A stretch of DNA of 46,025 nt. It comes from an uncultured Mailhella sp. Its GTDB lineage: Bacteria; Desulfobacterota; Desulfovibrionia; Desulfovibrionales; Desulfovibrionaceae. The translations under genes were made by a program, and so were the position numbers. Shown here piece after piece: positions 9,503-18,500 of this stretch. Numbering within the stretch: position 1 is the stretch's first letter; every line of letters starts with the position of its first letter. The DNA is taken from assembly GCF_947631555.1 (NCBI RefSeq), contig NZ_CANRLT010000010.1:1-46025 (forward strand), written 5' to 3'. The notes under the pieces were generated by a model, which saw only the letters and a program-made list of their open reading frames with translations, did no database searches and was not told where the DNA came from.

Positions 9503-10273
9503 TCAGTTTGTCTGTGTGCGCGCGGCGTCTTCCGCCTCAGGATCCAGCTTCCTGCCCCGCCGGCGCAGGATGAAGGTATAGACCGGGCCGGACAGGACAT
9601 AGAAGAAGAGGATGAGGAAGCAGAACAGCCGGGGCAGGGAAAAGACCATGCTGAGGATGAACAGAACCGCCACCATGGTGCGGAAGGGATGGCGTTTGAT
9701 GAAGCCGTATTCCTTGAAGGAGAAGTAACGGATGCGGCTGACCATGAGCAGCGGCACGATGATGGAGATGAGCAGCGTGACCACGGGCAGGGCGGGTTCG
9801 AGAAAGGCGGGGAAGAAGGGCATGAACAGCACGAACGTGGCCATGACGCAGGCGCAGGCCGGCGAGGGCAGTCCCACGAAGAAGCGTTTGGAAGTAGTGC
9901 TCACGCCCACGTTGAAACGGGCCAGACGCAGCGCCGCGCAGCCGCAGAACAGAAAGGCCACGGCCAGACCGAGGCGGCCGAACTCATGGAGCTGCCAAGC
10001 GTAGGCGAGCATACCCGGGGCCACGCCGAAGGCCACGTCATCGGCCAGCGAGTCGTATTCGATGCCGAACTGACTGGCCGTGCCGGTGAGCCGGGCGACC
10101 TTGCCGTCCAGACCATCCATGGCGGCGCTGACCAGTATGGCCCAGGCCGCTTCATCGAAGCGCCCGGCAAAGGCCAGAATGATGCTGAAGAAGCCTGCGA
10201 ACAGGCTGGCCGTGGTGAAGAGGTTGGGAAGTATGTACACACCCCGCGAGACGGGTTTTCTGGGATCGCGCAT
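9503..10273 (-). CDS. pssA: CDP-diacylglycerol--serine O-phosphatidyltransferase
   Basis: This integral membrane enzyme joins CDP-diacylglycerol and L-serine to give phosphatidylserine, the precursor of phosphatidylethanolamine. The 256-residue protein carries the CDP-alcohol phosphotransferase signature: DGLDGKVAR at about 55-63, then GIEYDSLAD at about 71-79, with the catalytic Asp residues in place. Several hydrophobic segments follow, then a basic tail. The start is supported by GGGGAGGAACC directly upstream. It lies 21 bases after psd, which uses its product, so the two form a synthesis pair. Confidence 0.96.
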   Translation of the reverse strand: MRDPRKPVSRGVYILPNLFTTASLFAGFFSIILAFAGRFDEAAWAILVSAAMDGLDGKVARLTGTASQFGIEYDSLADDVAFGVAPGMLAYAWQLHEFGRLGLAVAFLFCGCAALRLARFNVGVSTTSKRFFVGLPSPACACVMATFVLFMPFFPAFLEPALPVVTLLISIIVPLLMVSRIRYFSFKEYGFIKRHPFRTMVAVLFILSMVFSLPRLFCFLILFFYVLSGPVYTFILRRRGRKLDPEAEDAARTQTN

Positions 10274-10294
10274 GGTTCCTCCCCGGGTGCTGGA

Positions 10295-10948
10295 TTAGAG
10301 GTTGGAGAAGGTTTTTTTGGCCAGAATGCTCTGACCGGCGAAAACCTGATCGCCGATGCTCACCGCAGGGGCGTATTCCGCAGGGAGATAGACGTCCACG
10401 CGGGAGCCGAAGCGGATAAGGCCGAAGCGCTGTCCGCGGCGAAGCCTGTCGCCCTGTTCGGCGTGGGGCACGATGCGGCGCGCCACCAGACCGGCGATCT
10501 GCACAAAGGTCCAGCTTTCGCCGGACTCATCGCGCATTTGCCAGATGCACTGCTCGTTGTCCGTGGAGGCCTTGTCCCAGGAGGCGTTGAAGAAGGCTCC
10601 GGGAAGGTAGCGGATGCCGGTTACGGTTCCGGCCACGGGTGTGCGGTTCACATGGACGCTGAAGATGTTCATGAAGATGGACACGCATTGCTTCGGTTCG
10701 CCGTCAAAGGGATCCTCGCGCCGTTCGATGCGGATGATCCGGCCGTCGGCAGGGCTGACGGCGATGTCGGCCTCCTGCGGCACCACCCGTTCCGGGTCGC
10801 GGAAGAAGTGGACGGAGAACACCAGCAGAATCAGGGCGCCAACTGTCGCCATCCACCAGTCGAGCATGGCGGTGCAGAGGGAAAGGACGGTCAGCAGTCC
10901 TATGATGGGTGCGCCTTCCGGGGCAAGACCGATGCTGGGCCTGTTCAT
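10295..10948 (-). CDS. psd: Phosphatidylserine decarboxylase proenzyme (short type)
   Basis: The enzyme decarboxylates phosphatidylserine to phosphatidylethanolamine using a pyruvoyl group made by self-cleavage. The 217-residue protein has an N-terminal membrane segment and, near the C-terminus, [11 protein letters not shown], whose Gly-Ser is the usual cleavage site of the short bacterial/archaeal-like class. The His of [12 protein letters not shown] and the preceding ADG segment also fit. The start at 10948 ([12 protein letters not shown]) is chosen because AAGGAG lies about ten bases upstream. An upstream ATG at 10969 directly follows the jag stop codon and would add seven residues but lacks its own site. 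It is probably cotranscribed with jag and pssA. Confidence 0.95.
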   Translation of the reverse strand: MNRPSIGLAPEGAPIIGLLTVLSLCTAMLDWWMATVGALILLVFSVHFFRDPERVVPQEADIAVSPADGRIIRIERREDPFDGEPKQCVSIFMNIFSVHVNRTPVAGTVTGIRYLPGAFFNASWDKASTDNEQCIWQMRDESGESWTFVQIAGLVARRIVPHAEQGDRLRRGQRFGLIRFGSRVDVYLPAEYAPAVSIGDQVFAGQSILAKKTFSNL

Positions 10949-10969
10949 GAAAGTCTCCTTTGACCTCAT

Positions 10970-12025
10970 TCAGTCCTTGCGGCGCAGGATAACCACATGC
11001 TTGAGCGCACCTTCGCCGGAACTGCGGGTCTGAACATCGGGGTCGTCCTGAAGCGCCAGATGGATGACGCGGCGCTGATAGGCGCTGAGCGGGCGCGTGG
11101 TCTGCGCCTTGCCCGTGGCCTTGACCTTTTCGGCCAGGGTCAGTGCCAGCTCCTGAAGCCGGGAGTCCTGCCGCATGTGGTAGTCGCCGGCGTCCACCTG
11201 GACGCGAACCTGCGCCCCCATGAGGCGGGTCACCATGCGCGTGGCCAGATACTGCACGGCGGCGAGGTTCTGCCCGTCTCGGCCGATGAGCAGGCCCGTT
11301 TCCTCACACTTGACGGAAGCCTGAACGCGGTCATCGCAAAGTTCGATGGTCAGATCCACCTCTGCGGGCGTCAGGTCGAGGATGGGGGCTACCAGATGGC
11401 TGATGACGCTGCGCACCTGATCCAGCAGCTTGTCCTGATCCAGTTCGGCCAGGGGCACAAGAGGAGGAAGGGTTTCGGCGGCGTTCTCTTCGGTTTTTTC
11501 CGCGGCTTCCGGTTTCGGAGCGCGGTGCGCCGGTGTGCGGGGCTGGCGGGGCTGACGGGTGCGGCGGAGCTTGAGAGCTTCCTCCTGTTCGGGCTGGGGG
11601 ACGGAGGGCTGCACTTCGGGAGTATCCGCCGCGCTTTCTTCCGCGGGAAGAGGCGTTTCAGCGCGTTCAGGTTCGGGGGCGGAAACGGTCGGCTCCTGCG
11701 CTTCGGGCAGGGCTTCAGCCTGTGACAGCGTTTCCGGCTGTTCGGGCGCTTCGTTTTTCTCGCGGCGACTGCGGCGGCGTTTCCCGTCAGTGCGCGTTTC
11801 GGTGCGCGTTTCGGTGCTGGCGGCCGGGGGCTGCATGAAGTCGGGCAGCGTGGCAAGGCGGGCGTGGATGCGGGCCTTGCGCGCACCGACGATGCCGAAG
11901 ATGCCGGTTTTGGCGTCTTCGATGATGTCTATTTCCAGCTTCGCACGGGGAACGTCATAGTAGGAACATGCTTCAGCGATAGCCGCGTCCAGAGTCTTGC
12001 CGAGAAATTCTTTGGAGTCGTTCAT
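10970..12025 (-). CDS. jag: Jag/KhpB-type RNA-binding protein (Jag_N-KH-R3H)
   Basis: The 351-residue protein has a Jag_N domain at the start (KEFLGKTLDAAIAEAC) and a long acidic, low-complexity linker (about 70-195, rich in Glu, Pro, Ala). A KH domain with LLIGRDGQNLAAVQYLATRM near 250 and a C-terminal R3H domain ending SGEGALKHVVILRRKD complete it. Proteins of this family bind RNA and are encoded next to yidC in many bacteria, with roles linked to cell division and envelope homeostasis. Here it starts 12 bases after the yidC stop, with GAGAGGAC as ribosome site, in the standard rpmH-rnpA-yidD-yidC-jag order. Confidence 0.95.
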   Translation of the reverse strand: MNDSKEFLGKTLDAAIAEACSYYDVPRAKLEIDIIEDAKTGIFGIVGARKARIHARLATLPDFMQPPAASTETRTETRTDGKRRRSRREKNEAPEQPETLSQAEALPEAQEPTVSAPEPERAETPLPAEESAADTPEVQPSVPQPEQEEALKLRRTRQPRQPRTPAHRAPKPEAAEKTEENAAETLPPLVPLAELDQDKLLDQVRSVISHLVAPILDLTPAEVDLTIELCDDRVQASVKCEETGLLIGRDGQNLAAVQYLATRMVTRLMGAQVRVQVDAGDYHMRQDSRLQELALTLAEKVKATGKAQTTRPLSAYQRRVIHLALQDDPDVQTRSSGEGALKHVVILRRKD

Positions 12026-12037
12026 GACCTGTCCTCT

Positions 12038-13639
12038 CTACTTGGTCCTGTGCAGGGTCCAGGACTGCTGGAGGATGGACAGGATATTGTTGCACAGCCA
12101 GTACAGAACCAGCCCGGATGGGAAGTTGATGAACATCACGGTGAAGACCACGGGCATGATGAGCATGATTTTCCGCTGCTGCGGGTCGCCCATGGCCGGG
12201 CTGAGCCACTGCTGCAGGAACATGGTCGCGCCCATGATGAGCGGGGTGATGTAGAATGGATCCTTGACGGAGAGGTCGGCCAGCCAGAGCAGGTCGGTAC
12301 CGGGCAGATAGGTGATGAAGGAGGCGTGGCGCAGTTCGATGCAGTTGAGCAGGGCCTGATACAGTGCCACGAACACGGGGAGCTGGATGAGGATGGGCAG
12401 GCAGCCGCCCATGGGGTTGACGCCGTAGGTCTTGTAGAGCTGCATCATTTCGCGGCTGAGGGCTTCCTTGTCGCCTTTGTGCTTTTCCTGAAGCTGCTTC
12501 ATCATGGGCTGGAGCTTCTTCATCTGCTCCATGGATTTGAAGCTCTTGCGGGAGAGCGGCCAGAAGACGATCTTGATGAGGATGGTCAGCAGGATGATGG
12601 CAAGGCCCCAGTTGCCCATGAAGCTTTCAAACAGGGTGAGCAGCTTCAGCAGCGGCACGGCCACGAAGCTGAAGATGCCCATGTCGATGGAGGACTTCAG
12701 GTCGTTGGGCGCGGCGGCCAGCAGGTCGCGGCTCTTGGGCCCGAGCCACCAGGAGGTGCTCAGAGTGGTGGGCTGCCCGGCGGTGAGGGCCACGTCGCTC
12801 AGCTCCACGGCGGTGCGCCAGACGCCGCCTTCGGTGATGCGGCCCTTGAACACGGTATTTTGCCCCTTTTCGGGGATGACGGCGGAGAGGAAGTAGTTGC
12901 TCATGGTGCCGGCCCAGTAGATGTCGCCGTTCGCCATGACGCCTTCCTTCGTGAGGTCTTCAACGTCGGTGTCGCGGTCGAGGGAGCCTTTGAGGTTCCA
13001 GGCCATGCTCATGACATCGTACTGGTTTTCACTGCTGAAATTGGTGGAGCCGAGATTGTAGCTCATGCGCGCCACGGAGCCGGCCGCGGGCGTGAGGGTG
13101 ACCTTCTCGTCCATGAGGTAGGTCGAGGCGTGGAAGGTGATCTCCCGCAGGATGCGGATGCCGTTCAGCTCGCCCTGAAAGGTGAGTTTGGCGTCGCCGT
13201 CTTTAAGGGTAATGTCGGAGCCGTCAAAGCTCCACTGCCCCATGTTCCACGAGGGCTGGCCGTTGATGAGCAGGCCCATGGGGGCGACGGTGGCCGCTGC
13301 GGGCGTCACCATGTTGAGATCCGGGGAATCGGGAAGCAGATTGGCTTTGTAGTGCTTCAGCGTGAAGGACTGGAGTACGCCGCCGCCGGAATGGAAGACG
13401 GCGGTGTAGAGGGGCGTGTCCACGCGCACTTCGCGGCCTTCGGAGGGGACAAACTTGACCTGGGGCACGATGGCGGCTGGGGCGGGCTGCGTGGGCACGG
13501 GTGCAGGCGCGGTCTGTTCAGCGGCGGGCTGAGGCGGCGTGGGTTCGGGGAGCCAGCCCATGTACTGGGCCAGGCCCTGCCAGCCGAGAATGATGACGAT
13601 ACAGGCGACGACGGCGATGATGAGGCGGCGGTTATCCAT
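12038..13639 (-). CDS. yidC: Membrane protein insertase YidC
   Basis: YidC inserts and folds inner-membrane proteins, alone or with SecYEG. The 533-residue protein begins [20 protein letters not shown] (first membrane segment), followed by an Ala/Pro linker and the large periplasmic beta-domain of Gram-negative YidC (about 60-330). The conserved core of five membrane segments follows, with [20 protein letters not shown], the cytoplasmic hairpin [19 protein letters not shown], and [16 protein letters not shown]. The start at 13639 gives an 8-base overlap with yidD, typical of coupling; the frame remains open upstream within yidD but that part is not YidC-like. Confidence 0.98.
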   Translation of the reverse strand: MDNRRLIIAVVACIVIILGWQGLAQYMGWLPEPTPPQPAAEQTAPAPVPTQPAPAAIVPQVKFVPSEGREVRVDTPLYTAVFHSGGGVLQSFTLKHYKANLLPDSPDLNMVTPAAATVAPMGLLINGQPSWNMGQWSFDGSDITLKDGDAKLTFQGELNGIRILREITFHASTYLMDEKVTLTPAAGSVARMSYNLGSTNFSSENQYDVMSMAWNLKGSLDRDTDVEDLTKEGVMANGDIYWAGTMSNYFLSAVIPEKGQNTVFKGRITEGGVWRTAVELSDVALTAGQPTTLSTSWWLGPKSRDLLAAAPNDLKSSIDMGIFSFVAVPLLKLLTLFESFMGNWGLAIILLTILIKIVFWPLSRKSFKSMEQMKKLQPMMKQLQEKHKGDKEALSREMMQLYKTYGVNPMGGCLPILIQLPVFVALYQALLNCIELRHASFITYLPGTDLLWLADLSVKDPFYITPLIMGATMFLQQWLSPAMGDPQQRKIMLIMPVVFTVMFINFPSGLVLYWLCNNILSILQQSWTLHRTK

Positions 13640-13904
13640 GGCGTTCCTGAGTGTCCGCGTGAGGCGCGGAAAGGTGAGCGTTGACGGGGGGGACGGGGTC
13701 GAAGCCACCCGGGTTGCCCGGATGACAGCGCAGAATGCGCCTGATGGCGAGCCAGAGACCTTTGGCAGGGCCATGCCTCTCGATGGCTTCTATGGCGTAG
13801 GTGGAGCAGGAGGGATAGAAGCGGCAGCAGGGAGGATAGAGCGGCGAGATACAGCGCTTGTAGAACCGAATCGGCAGGATGAGAGTTTTTTGGGCGAGGT
13901 TCAT
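13632..13904 (-). CDS. yidD: Membrane protein insertion efficiency factor YidD
   Basis: This 90-residue protein has the family hallmarks: an N-terminal amphipathic segment ([18 protein letters not shown]), then [20 protein letters not shown] with three conserved Cys, and [18 protein letters not shown]. YidD assists YidC-dependent membrane insertion at the inner membrane. It overlaps rnpA by ATGA and yidC by 8 bases, so the three are translationally coupled. The C-terminal tail is slightly longer than the core family. Confidence 0.97.
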   Translation of the reverse strand: MNLAQKTLILPIRFYKRCISPLYPPCCRFYPSCSTYAIEAIERHGPAKGLWLAIRRILRCHPGNPGGFDPVPPVNAHLSAPHADTQERHG

Positions 13905-14284
13905 GCTTCCGTGCCTCCGTCGCCCGGACGGGTCAGCGCGCCGAGGAGGGGGAGCAGTTCACGTTCCGCGAGGGCCAGATCAACACTGTCCGCACGTAGG
14001 TGCTTCTTGGGCGTGACCACGATGTCCAGAGCGGGCATTTCCTGCTGATGCAGGCGGAAGAAGGAGCGCAGAACCCGCTTGATGCGGTTCCTGGCTACGG
14101 CGTTCCCACTTTTTTTCGTGACGGCGAGTCCCAGACGCCCATGACCGATGGAAGCGGAATCACAGGTGAATACCACGAAGGACTTCGTGAAGCGGCGTTC
14201 TCCCCCATCGTAGCAGGCGGCATATTCCGCCCGGCGGGTGAGACGGCGCTCTCTGGGCCACGTCAGGGGCATGGGGACGTTCAT
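13901..14284 (-). CDS. rnpA: Ribonuclease P protein component
   Basis: RnpA is the protein subunit of RNase P, which trims 5' leaders of pre-tRNAs. The 127-residue protein shows the family pattern: [19 protein letters not shown] near the N-terminus and the RNR-type motif region [20 protein letters not shown] at about 70-90, followed by [12 protein letters not shown]. The ATG at 14284 is chosen because AAAGGA lies eight bases upstream; both this site and the start codon lie inside a dispersed repeat that also precedes another gene at 31.0 kb. It follows rpmH with an unusually long (371-base) gap. Confidence 0.95.
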   Translation of the reverse strand: MNVPMPLTWPRERRLTRRAEYAACYDGGERRFTKSFVVFTCDSASIGHGRLGLAVTKKSGNAVARNRIKRVLRSFFRLHQQEMPALDIVVTPKKHLRADSVDLALAERELLPLLGALTRPGDGGTEA

Positions 14285-14558
14285 CAAAAATTCCTTTGTG
14301 GTTTGAGCCCCCTTCTGGGAGAAAAGAGTAGTTGACAAAACGGCGAAGCCGATGAAATCCTTTTCCGTACCCCCTCCCTTCCTTAACCGCCAGAGGCGCG
14401 AGCGTCAGCGAGCTGATAGCGCAGGCGGCATATTTGTCCGGCTTTGCCGGCAAACATGGTCGCGCCGCCGAAGCGGGGAAGGGAGGGGCAATCCGCACGG
14501 CCCCTATCCGTCGGTTGCGGAGTCAGTCGGCAGATGGGGCGACTGTGGATTGAAACAT
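14281..14558 (-). repeat. Dispersed structured repeat, copy A (rnpA leader)
   Basis: Two blocks, 14281-14369 and 14485-14558, are nearly identical to 31020-31111 and 31130-31203, in the same orientation relative to the gene that follows. The first 27 bases (start codon, AAAGGA site and upstream) are identical between copies. Copy A carries an extra 94-base segment between perfect 12-bp inverted repeats (14371-14382 with 14477-14488), which itself holds a hairpin around 14437-14455. Outside the hairpins the copies differ at only a few bases. The far end reads GTGGATTGAAAC on the plus strand. It could be a leader RNA, a miniature mobile element, or both. Confidence 0.8.
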
Positions 14559-14655
14559 GACACACAAGTTAAACGCAAAATTTGGGCGTGGCCCATGTGC
14601 CGCGCCCGAAAGATGCGCATGTCTGCCCGGCCGAAGAGCGGCCGGAAGATGGGCT

Positions 14656-14790
14656 TTACGCGGACAGGCTCTTACGGCCCTTGGCGCGTCTGCGGTTGAT
14701 GACGGCGCGTCCGTTGGGAGTGCTCATGCGGGCGCGGAAACCGTGGGTGCGTTTTCTGCTGATTTTACTGGGCTGATACGTTCTTTTCAT
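14656..14790 (-). CDS. rpmH: 50S ribosomal protein L34
   Basis: The 44-residue protein [20 protein letters not shown] and onward, with [17 protein letters not shown] at the end, is a standard L34 of the large ribosomal subunit. The start at 14790 has AAGGAG upstream. It heads the rpmH-rnpA-yidD-yidC-jag cluster and is preceded by a strong promoter. Confidence 0.98.
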   Translation of the reverse strand: MKRTYQPSKISRKRTHGFRARMSTPNGRAVINRRRAKGRKSLSA

Positions 14791-14824
14791 GACGCAGGGT
14801 CTCCTTGGTGAGATTGAACACAGG

Positions 14825-14853
14825 TATATAGCTTGCCCTTTTTCCTTCGTCAA
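14825..14853 (-). promoter_or_regulatory. Sigma-70 promoter of rpmH
   Basis: On the minus strand TTGACG (14848-14853), a 17-base spacer and TATATA (14825-14830) lie about 35 bases before the rpmH start. This is a near-consensus promoter, as expected for a ribosomal protein gene. Confidence 0.8.
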
Positions 14854-15018
14854 GTGCAAAGACGGGCAGAACCGTGGCAGCGGAGGCGGCGGTCCCGGCG
14901 GGAAGCCTGCGGAACGGGGCGGCTCCGGCCGCGTATCGGCCCCCGCCGCAGGGCGAAAGCGTCAAAACGAAGCCGGAGACCCGCGCTCCGCCTGAACCAC
15001 GCATCACCGGAGGCCGCT

Positions 15019-15474
15019 TCAGACGAACATCCCGTAGGCGTTCAGATCGGGTCTCTCCAGAGAAGCCTCCCCGCCCGCCTGCCTTTCTTCCTCGGGCAGG
15101 CGTTCCTTCCAGTGGATGACCTGGGCGAGAAAAGCGTTCAGCGCCTGTTTCAGGGCGGCGAGGTCCTCGAAGTTTTCATCGTGGCGTTTCCAGAGTACCA
15201 CGGTATTCAGTGCGCCGTGGACGGACAGCGCAGCGCCTCCCGTTTCAGCACCGAGCAGGGAAGCCTGCATCAGCCTGAGGCAAAGCCCTTCCGTCTGCAC
15301 GGGCAGCTTGCCGAGTTCGCAGTACAGAATGAGCGAACGGTCTTCCGGATCCCGGACGAAGGTCACTTCATGTTCACCATCGAAAAGCAGCGAACACTGA
15401 CCGTCCGCATCGAAAGCCAGACCATCGAGTCCGGTGGAAGTTCCGAGCTCTTCAAGCAGTGTGGACAGTTCCAA
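15019..15474 (-). CDS. CesT-family type III secretion chaperone
   Basis: The 151-residue acidic protein has the layout of class I type III secretion chaperones (CesT/SycE-like): an N-terminal helix (LSTLLEELGTSTGLDGL), strands with the family phrase FDADGQCSLLFDGEHEVTFV, then LILYCELGKLPVQTEGL and a helix with LCLRLMQASLLGAETGGAAL, and VVLWKRHD before a C-terminal helix. Such chaperones are cytosolic dimers that hold an effector's N-terminal region and present it to the secretion ATPase. The start is a TTG, supported by AAGGA eight bases upstream. It lies 45 bases downstream of the 1294-residue gene in the same direction, with a hairpin between, making that protein its likely client. No secretion apparatus gene is in the window. 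Confidence 0.78.
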   Translation of the reverse strand: MELSTLLEELGTSTGLDGLAFDADGQCSLLFDGEHEVTFVRDPEDRSLILYCELGKLPVQTEGLCLRLMQASLLGAETGGAALSVHGALNTVVLWKRHDENFEDLAALKQALNAFLAQVIHWKERLPEEERQAGGEASLERPDLNAYGMFV

Positions 15475-15490
15475 GGCAGATTCCTTTTCA

Positions 15491-15514
15491 GGGCGGGCCG
15501 TGACCGGCCCGCCC
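15491..15514 (-). other. Hairpin between effector and chaperone genes
   Basis: A perfect 10-bp GC stem (15491-15500 with 15505-15514) with loop TGAC sits between the effector stop and the chaperone ribosome site. There is no T-run, so it may act as a stability or processing element that sets the chaperone to effector ratio. Confidence 0.55.
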
Positions 15515-15519
15515 GCGGG

Positions 15520-18500
15520 TTAACGATAGTAGCGGGAAAGGATGGGGAATATCTGGGGATTGTCTCTCACTAAGTTCTCGATGTACGTCACGAAGTCTGC
15601 GGGAGGAAGCATCCCCTGGGCCTGAACATCGCCCTCAATGAGGCGGGCCAGAGCCTCACGCTGCGCCATGAGTGTGCTGGCTGCAGCGTAGTCGCCGCGG
15701 GTAGCGGTTTCGCCTATGCGCTCCTCCAGATCTCGCCATGCCGTACCCTGCCGGACGACTGGATTGCAGAGGTAGTTGAGCTGCTCGGCTTCACGAACCA
15801 GTCCTTCACGCAGTCTCTGGGCTGCCGGACAGGGGCGTTCTCCATTCCTGCCGTGCAGGAACGAAAGACGCGAGAAATCGAAGACCAGGCCAAGGCGGAC
15901 TATGTCCAGGCTGTCGGCGGACTGGATAAGGAGGCCTTCCACCGTGTCCACCGTGGTGCTGTCATGGGTGATGCCTGCGGTAACGGCCTGTTCGTAGGCC
16001 CCGCCCATGGCAGACGCGCCGTAGGCTTCACGCATGGCGTTCACTGTAGCAGCGGCACTGGCGCCTTCCCAACGATCCGTTCCGTTCCCCTGGCGGCCTA
16101 TGTCGTGCCCGGTGATGCCGCAGAGCACGGCGTTGCGATCTACGGGCACGTTCTGTTCCTCGAGGATGGAACACAAGGCCGAAGCGAAGATATAGCTGCG
16201 CACGATGTGTCCGCGCCCGTGAATGGCGGAGGGGTCAAATTGCCGCTCATGATTAAGATAGGCATCAAGATGGTTGATGAGGAAGTTCCGCCTGTCCTCA
16301 TGGGTGGCGGGCATATTCCCCGGGACGGCTGCGGAGGGGAAGGGGGCGTATGCCGGATGATTGGCGTCGAACCGCGCCATCGCCAGCGGGATCTCCCGCC
16401 TGAAGATGTCGCGGTGGCTTTGGGGGACGAGCGAAGCTTCAGCAGTCAGCCCGAACCTGACGTGCTGATGCAGCGCTTCCAGGCTTGCACGGTGGTTGGT
16501 CATCAGGTTGAGGCTGGCCTGCCAGCCGCGGGCTTCCCCATCCTGCGTGTTTGCGGCGGGCGGGACGTTCTGGTTCATGTAGTTGCCTATGATCTGCCAC
16601 GCACGGGCACCGTCGCCTCCCGCATTCTCGGTAGCGGCGTTGATGGCCTGCTGCAGGTGTCCATAGAGCGTGTTCAACCTTTGCAGAGGGCGGACGTTCA
16701 CCACGTTCCGGAGATGGTTGTCCATCATCTGGACAGTTGCCATAGCATTGGTGATGTCGTCCCTTACCTCCTCGCCGCCTTCTGCGGGCCCGGAATAGAT
16801 GATTTGGGCCAGATTTTCATGCAGCGGCCGAAGCGCATTCAGGCGCGTGTAGAGTACGAGCCATTGTTCATCGGTCAGCGGCGGCTCGCCGCCTTCCAGG
16901 AGGTCGCAGGCGAGGAAAGAAAAACGGTTCCCATCCCCTTGAATGTTGTCTTCGCCGTACTCGACGCCCCGCAGGGTATGTGCGTAAGCGGTTATGCTTG
17001 CCCGTGACTGCATGGCGGCCTCTGCCAGAGTATGGAAGGCCTCTGCCTCCGACAGCGGCGGATCGGATTCGACGATAGTGCGCAGAGCCGTAGCCTGACG
17101 CTGGGCGTTATCAAAGATGAACTGCAGCTCCTGCGGAGTCCTGACCTGAGAAGTGCGTATCCATGTGGAAAACATCTTCTTCTGGGCAGAGGTCAGAGGA
17201 AGCTCATCCAGTTTGGCGAGCAGGGCGGATTTTTCCGTAAGGATCTTCCTTGCCTCGGAGGCAAAGGCACTGAAGGCGATGTCCTCGGGACTGGTTCCAT
17301 GCCGGCTTTCCCGCTTGAAGTAGTCGTCAAGGTTTTTCAGGATGTTTTGCCGCAGTCTGTCAAGCGTGATGCCGCCCAGAATATCGCCCTCATCGCTGAA
17401 GGTCTTCAGCCCGAGCTCCTTGCTGAAGCTGCGCAGGTGATCCTGGATATGTTCAAAGATGTCTGCCATGGAGCGTTCAATGTCCTGCCGGAAGTGTTCG
17501 TTGAAGTACCGGCGTTCGGCCTGTGCCATCCCCGTGTGCCGGAACATCTGGTCGCTTACGGTCTCCATCTGAACGATGGATCCTTCCTGTATGCTTTGCG
17601 CGACGGTGCTATCGAGACCGCCCGAGGTGAGATAGACGACCTTGACGCCTGTCTGACGGCTGAACTCTTCCATGCGCTGTATGAGCTGCATGCGCTCCAC
17701 TTGACTCATCGGATCCAGATCAACGCGGACTTCCTGGATGTCGCGGCTGGCAATAAGCGGCCCATGTATCTGCGCTTCGATATATCTTGCGCCCGCGAGG
17801 GAGAACGAGGGCGATGCTCCCGCAGCGCGGTTTTCTGCAGCGCGCGCCAGTGACGCCCCGTCCAGAGGGGTGAGACCGGGGAGCAGGGATTCAAGGTTGT
17901 CGTAGGTGGCCGTTCTGGCGCGGGTGGCCGCAGCATCGCCGAAGGCCAGAAGCATGACGGCGCTGAACCTGCTTGTGTTATCCTGGGAAGCATTCCTGTC
18001 CGCGCCCGTGAGAAGATCCTTAACAGATTGGGGAATGTTCCTGAACTCTTCGGCGTTCCACCCCCCGATGAGTGCTCCCTCGTTGAACCACGCTTCCAGA
18101 GCGCGGTGTTCTGCGGAGTTCGGATCCCTGAGCGTTGCGATTGCCTGGGCAGGCAGGCGGGATCCTTCGAGAAGCGCATAAAAATTGGTTCTGCGTTCAG
18201 GCGTAATGCTGAGAGAGGGGGAGTAGAAGGTGTCATCCACAACGAAGGTGGCGCGGCGAGCCACTTCCGGTCTGAGGATAATGGAGCAGGAACCATAGCC
18301 CTGCGAGGCGTTCGAGAGGTTCTGTCCGGATACGTTCAGACTTCCGTACACGGGGCGCTCATCGGCGATGGCGTCGTGCCCTGCGAGTTCGGGGAAGAGG
18401 AGAGTTTCCACCGAGTCGCGCTCCTCCACATAGCCTTCACCCTTGGGATGTTCGTCCTGGTCGTGCAGATGGAAAATCGTGGTATAGGGCTCATCGGGAT

